Shown piece after piece: positions 62,956-64,000 of a DNA stretch of 64,000 bases; position 1 is the stretch's first letter; every line of letters starts with the position of its first letter. This DNA comes from Leptolyngbya iicbica LK (GTDB lineage: Bacteria > Cyanobacteriota > Cyanobacteriia > Phormidesmidales > Phormidesmidaceae). The notes under the pieces are model-generated. The model did no database searches. It was not told the origin of the DNA and saw nothing but the letters and a program-made list of their open reading frames with translations. The translations under genes and the position numbers were made by a program. The stretch spans positions 1,053,528 through 1,117,527 of the forward strand of contig NZ_QVFV01000002.1 in the NCBI RefSeq assembly GCF_004212215.1, given 5' to 3'.

Positions 62956-64000
62956 TTAACCGACAGAAGAATAGAGCGGTTCATCACGATAGCTGCTGGC
63001 CTGGCGGGTAAACATGCTGTGATAGCGTCCCTGCTGGGCCATCAGCTCATCATGGGTACCGGCTTCGAGAATCTGCCCATGCTCTAACACAATGATGCGA
63101 TCGCACAGCTTAGCCAGAGCCAAGCGATGGCTGACCACTACCGCCATGCGGCCCTGCGCGATGGACCGAAAGATGCGGTAGATTTCGTGCTCATTTTTGG
63201 GATCGAGGGCAGCGGTGGGCTCATCAAATACCAGCAGTTCCGCTTGATGGAGCCGCATCAGTGCCCGCGCGATTGCGACCCGCTGCCACTGTCCGCCAGA
63301 GAGATCGATGCCGTTTTCCAGTTGGCGACCGAGCGGCGTTTCGAGCCCATGCTTGAGCGTGTCGGTCAGGTAGGCGATGCCCGCTTCTTGCAATACCGTG
63401 TGAATGGCATCGTCATCTTGCAGATCCGCCATTTTGCCCCAACCCACATTTTCTCGCAGCGTCGCCGGAAAGCGCGCATAGTCTTGCATCACCACGGCAA
63501 TGCGCGATCGCAAGGCGGTTAAATCCAGCGTCTTCAAATCTTGCCCATGCCAGAGGATTTGGCCAACAGTGGGATCGTACAGACGCACCAACAGCTTGGC
63601 CAGAGTGGTTTTGCCCGCGCCATTTTCCCCGACCAACGCTACCATCTCTCCCGGCTGAATGTGGAACGTCAGGTTCTCTAGCACAGCGGGTTGGTCAGTA
63701 CCGGGATAGCGGAACCCCACCTGCTGAAACTGGATACCCTGGTGAGCGCGATCGCTTCCTGAGGGCAACACCCGCTGCGACCCCGAGACCAGCTGCGGCT
63801 CCAAATCCAATAATTGAAAGATGGGCGCCGTCGCCAGGGACACATCGTACAAATCGCCCGTATGGGCAATCAAAATAAAGAGACTGCGACGCAGCTGCAA
63901 AATGATACCGGTATACAGCGCCAAATCACCCACGGTAAACGTGCGATTGAGCACTCCCAGCACAACAAAAATGTAAGGGGCCGCAACGCCGAGCCCGCCC
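62956..64000 (-). CDS. ABC exporter, C-terminal half (gene continues past the window)
   Basis: At least 348 residues of a TMD-NBD fused exporter (MsbA/MdlB type). The open frame continues to the window edge, so the N-terminus is missing. The visible end of the TMD is followed by an NBD with Walker A GENGAGKTT, Q-loop MQDYARFP, signature DLSGGQWQR, Walker B LLVFDEPTAALD and the H-loop SHRLA. Substrate cannot be told from this part. Confidence 0.9.
   Translation of the reverse strand, partial: GGLGVAAPYIFVVLGVLNRTFTVGDLALYTGIILQLRRSLFILIAHTGDLYDVSLATAPIFQLLDLEPQLVSGSQRVLPSGSDRAHQGIQFQQVGFRYPGTDQPAVLENLTFHIQPGEMVALVGENGAGKTTLAKLLVRLYDPTVGQILWHGQDLKTLDLTALRSRIAVVMQDYARFPATLRENVGWGKMADLQDDDAIHTVLQEAGIAYLTDTLKHGLETPLGRQLENGIDLSGGQWQRVAIARALMRLHQAELLVFDEPTAALDPKNEHEIYRIFRSIAQGRMAVVVSHRLALAKLCDRIIVLEHGQILEAGTHDELMAQQGRYHSMFTRQASSYRDEPLYSSVG

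Overview
The window is chromosomal DNA from a cyanobacterium, most likely a filamentous Leptolyngbya/Nodosilinea/Halomicronema-type lineage (the genus is inferred). The octamer GCGATCGC (HIP1) and its GCGATCG derivatives occur throughout, inside genes and between them. Many genes belong to families known mainly from cyanobacteria: DUF4278, DUF4327, DUF3611, DUF3122, DUF3124, a DUF1400-hydrolase fusion, and menB for phylloquinone. There is no prophage, CRISPR array or obvious intact transposase.

Layout. 0.5-4.6 kb: marC, murE, a small glutaredoxin-like protein, cysH. 4.8-9.3 kb: a four-gene operon for a GldA/GldF/GldG-like ABC system ending in a DUF4340 protein. 9.4-12.9 kb: purU, a DUF4327 protein, a DHH phosphoesterase overlapping sixA. 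12.9-14.0 kb: three tandem units, each a glutamine-riboswitch aptamer followed by a 56-codon DUF4278 (YRG-motif) protein, driven by a consensus-like promoter whose -10 lies inside a perfect GTA-N8-TAC NtcA palindrome and closed by a strong terminator. 14.3 kb: tRNA-Thr(CGU). 14.7-19.7 kb: a phosphorelay (receiver, five-PAS/GAF histidine kinase, OmpR-type regulator with C-terminal HPt). 19.8-24.4 kb: a frameshifted DUF3611 gene, META-domain, YihY, DUF3124, YggT-like and unknown membrane proteins. 24.5-33.1 kb: an apparent pH/stress and arginine-catabolism cluster (nhaC, SHOCT, DUF6325, baeRF3, arginine deiminase, amino-acid antiporter, DUF1269, a partly degenerate receiver) containing a MITE-like repeat. 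33.4-45.4 kb: hydrolase, MscS channel, HAD and HIT enzymes, a CobW GTPase with a His-rich loop, a P-type ATPase, a TPR protein. 45.4-56.3 kb: DUF3122, tsaE overlapping an EVE-domain gene, CPBP protease, speG, xth, menB, a DciA-like protein, a SPOR protein. 56.5-59.0 kb: two near-identical tRNA-Leu(UAG) copies bracketing an AT-rich segment with one orphan TPR/membrane gene, which looks like an insertion at a tRNA. 59.1-64 kb: a coiled-coil/PLD-like/TPR protein, a lipoprotein, a 41-residue basic protein and the 3' part of an ABC exporter.

The most striking locus is 13.06-13.98 kb. NtcA (2-oxoglutarate sensing, transcription) and three consecutive glutamine aptamers (RNA level) seem to converge on small proteins of the family to which I recall the PII partner PirA belongs. 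This would be a dense nitrogen-status switch. In each unit a CGCCTC segment beside the aptamer is complementary to the GAGGCG Shine-Dalgarno, which suggests translational control. The second gene, and a few other genes reported here, are shorter than 60 codons and easy to miss.
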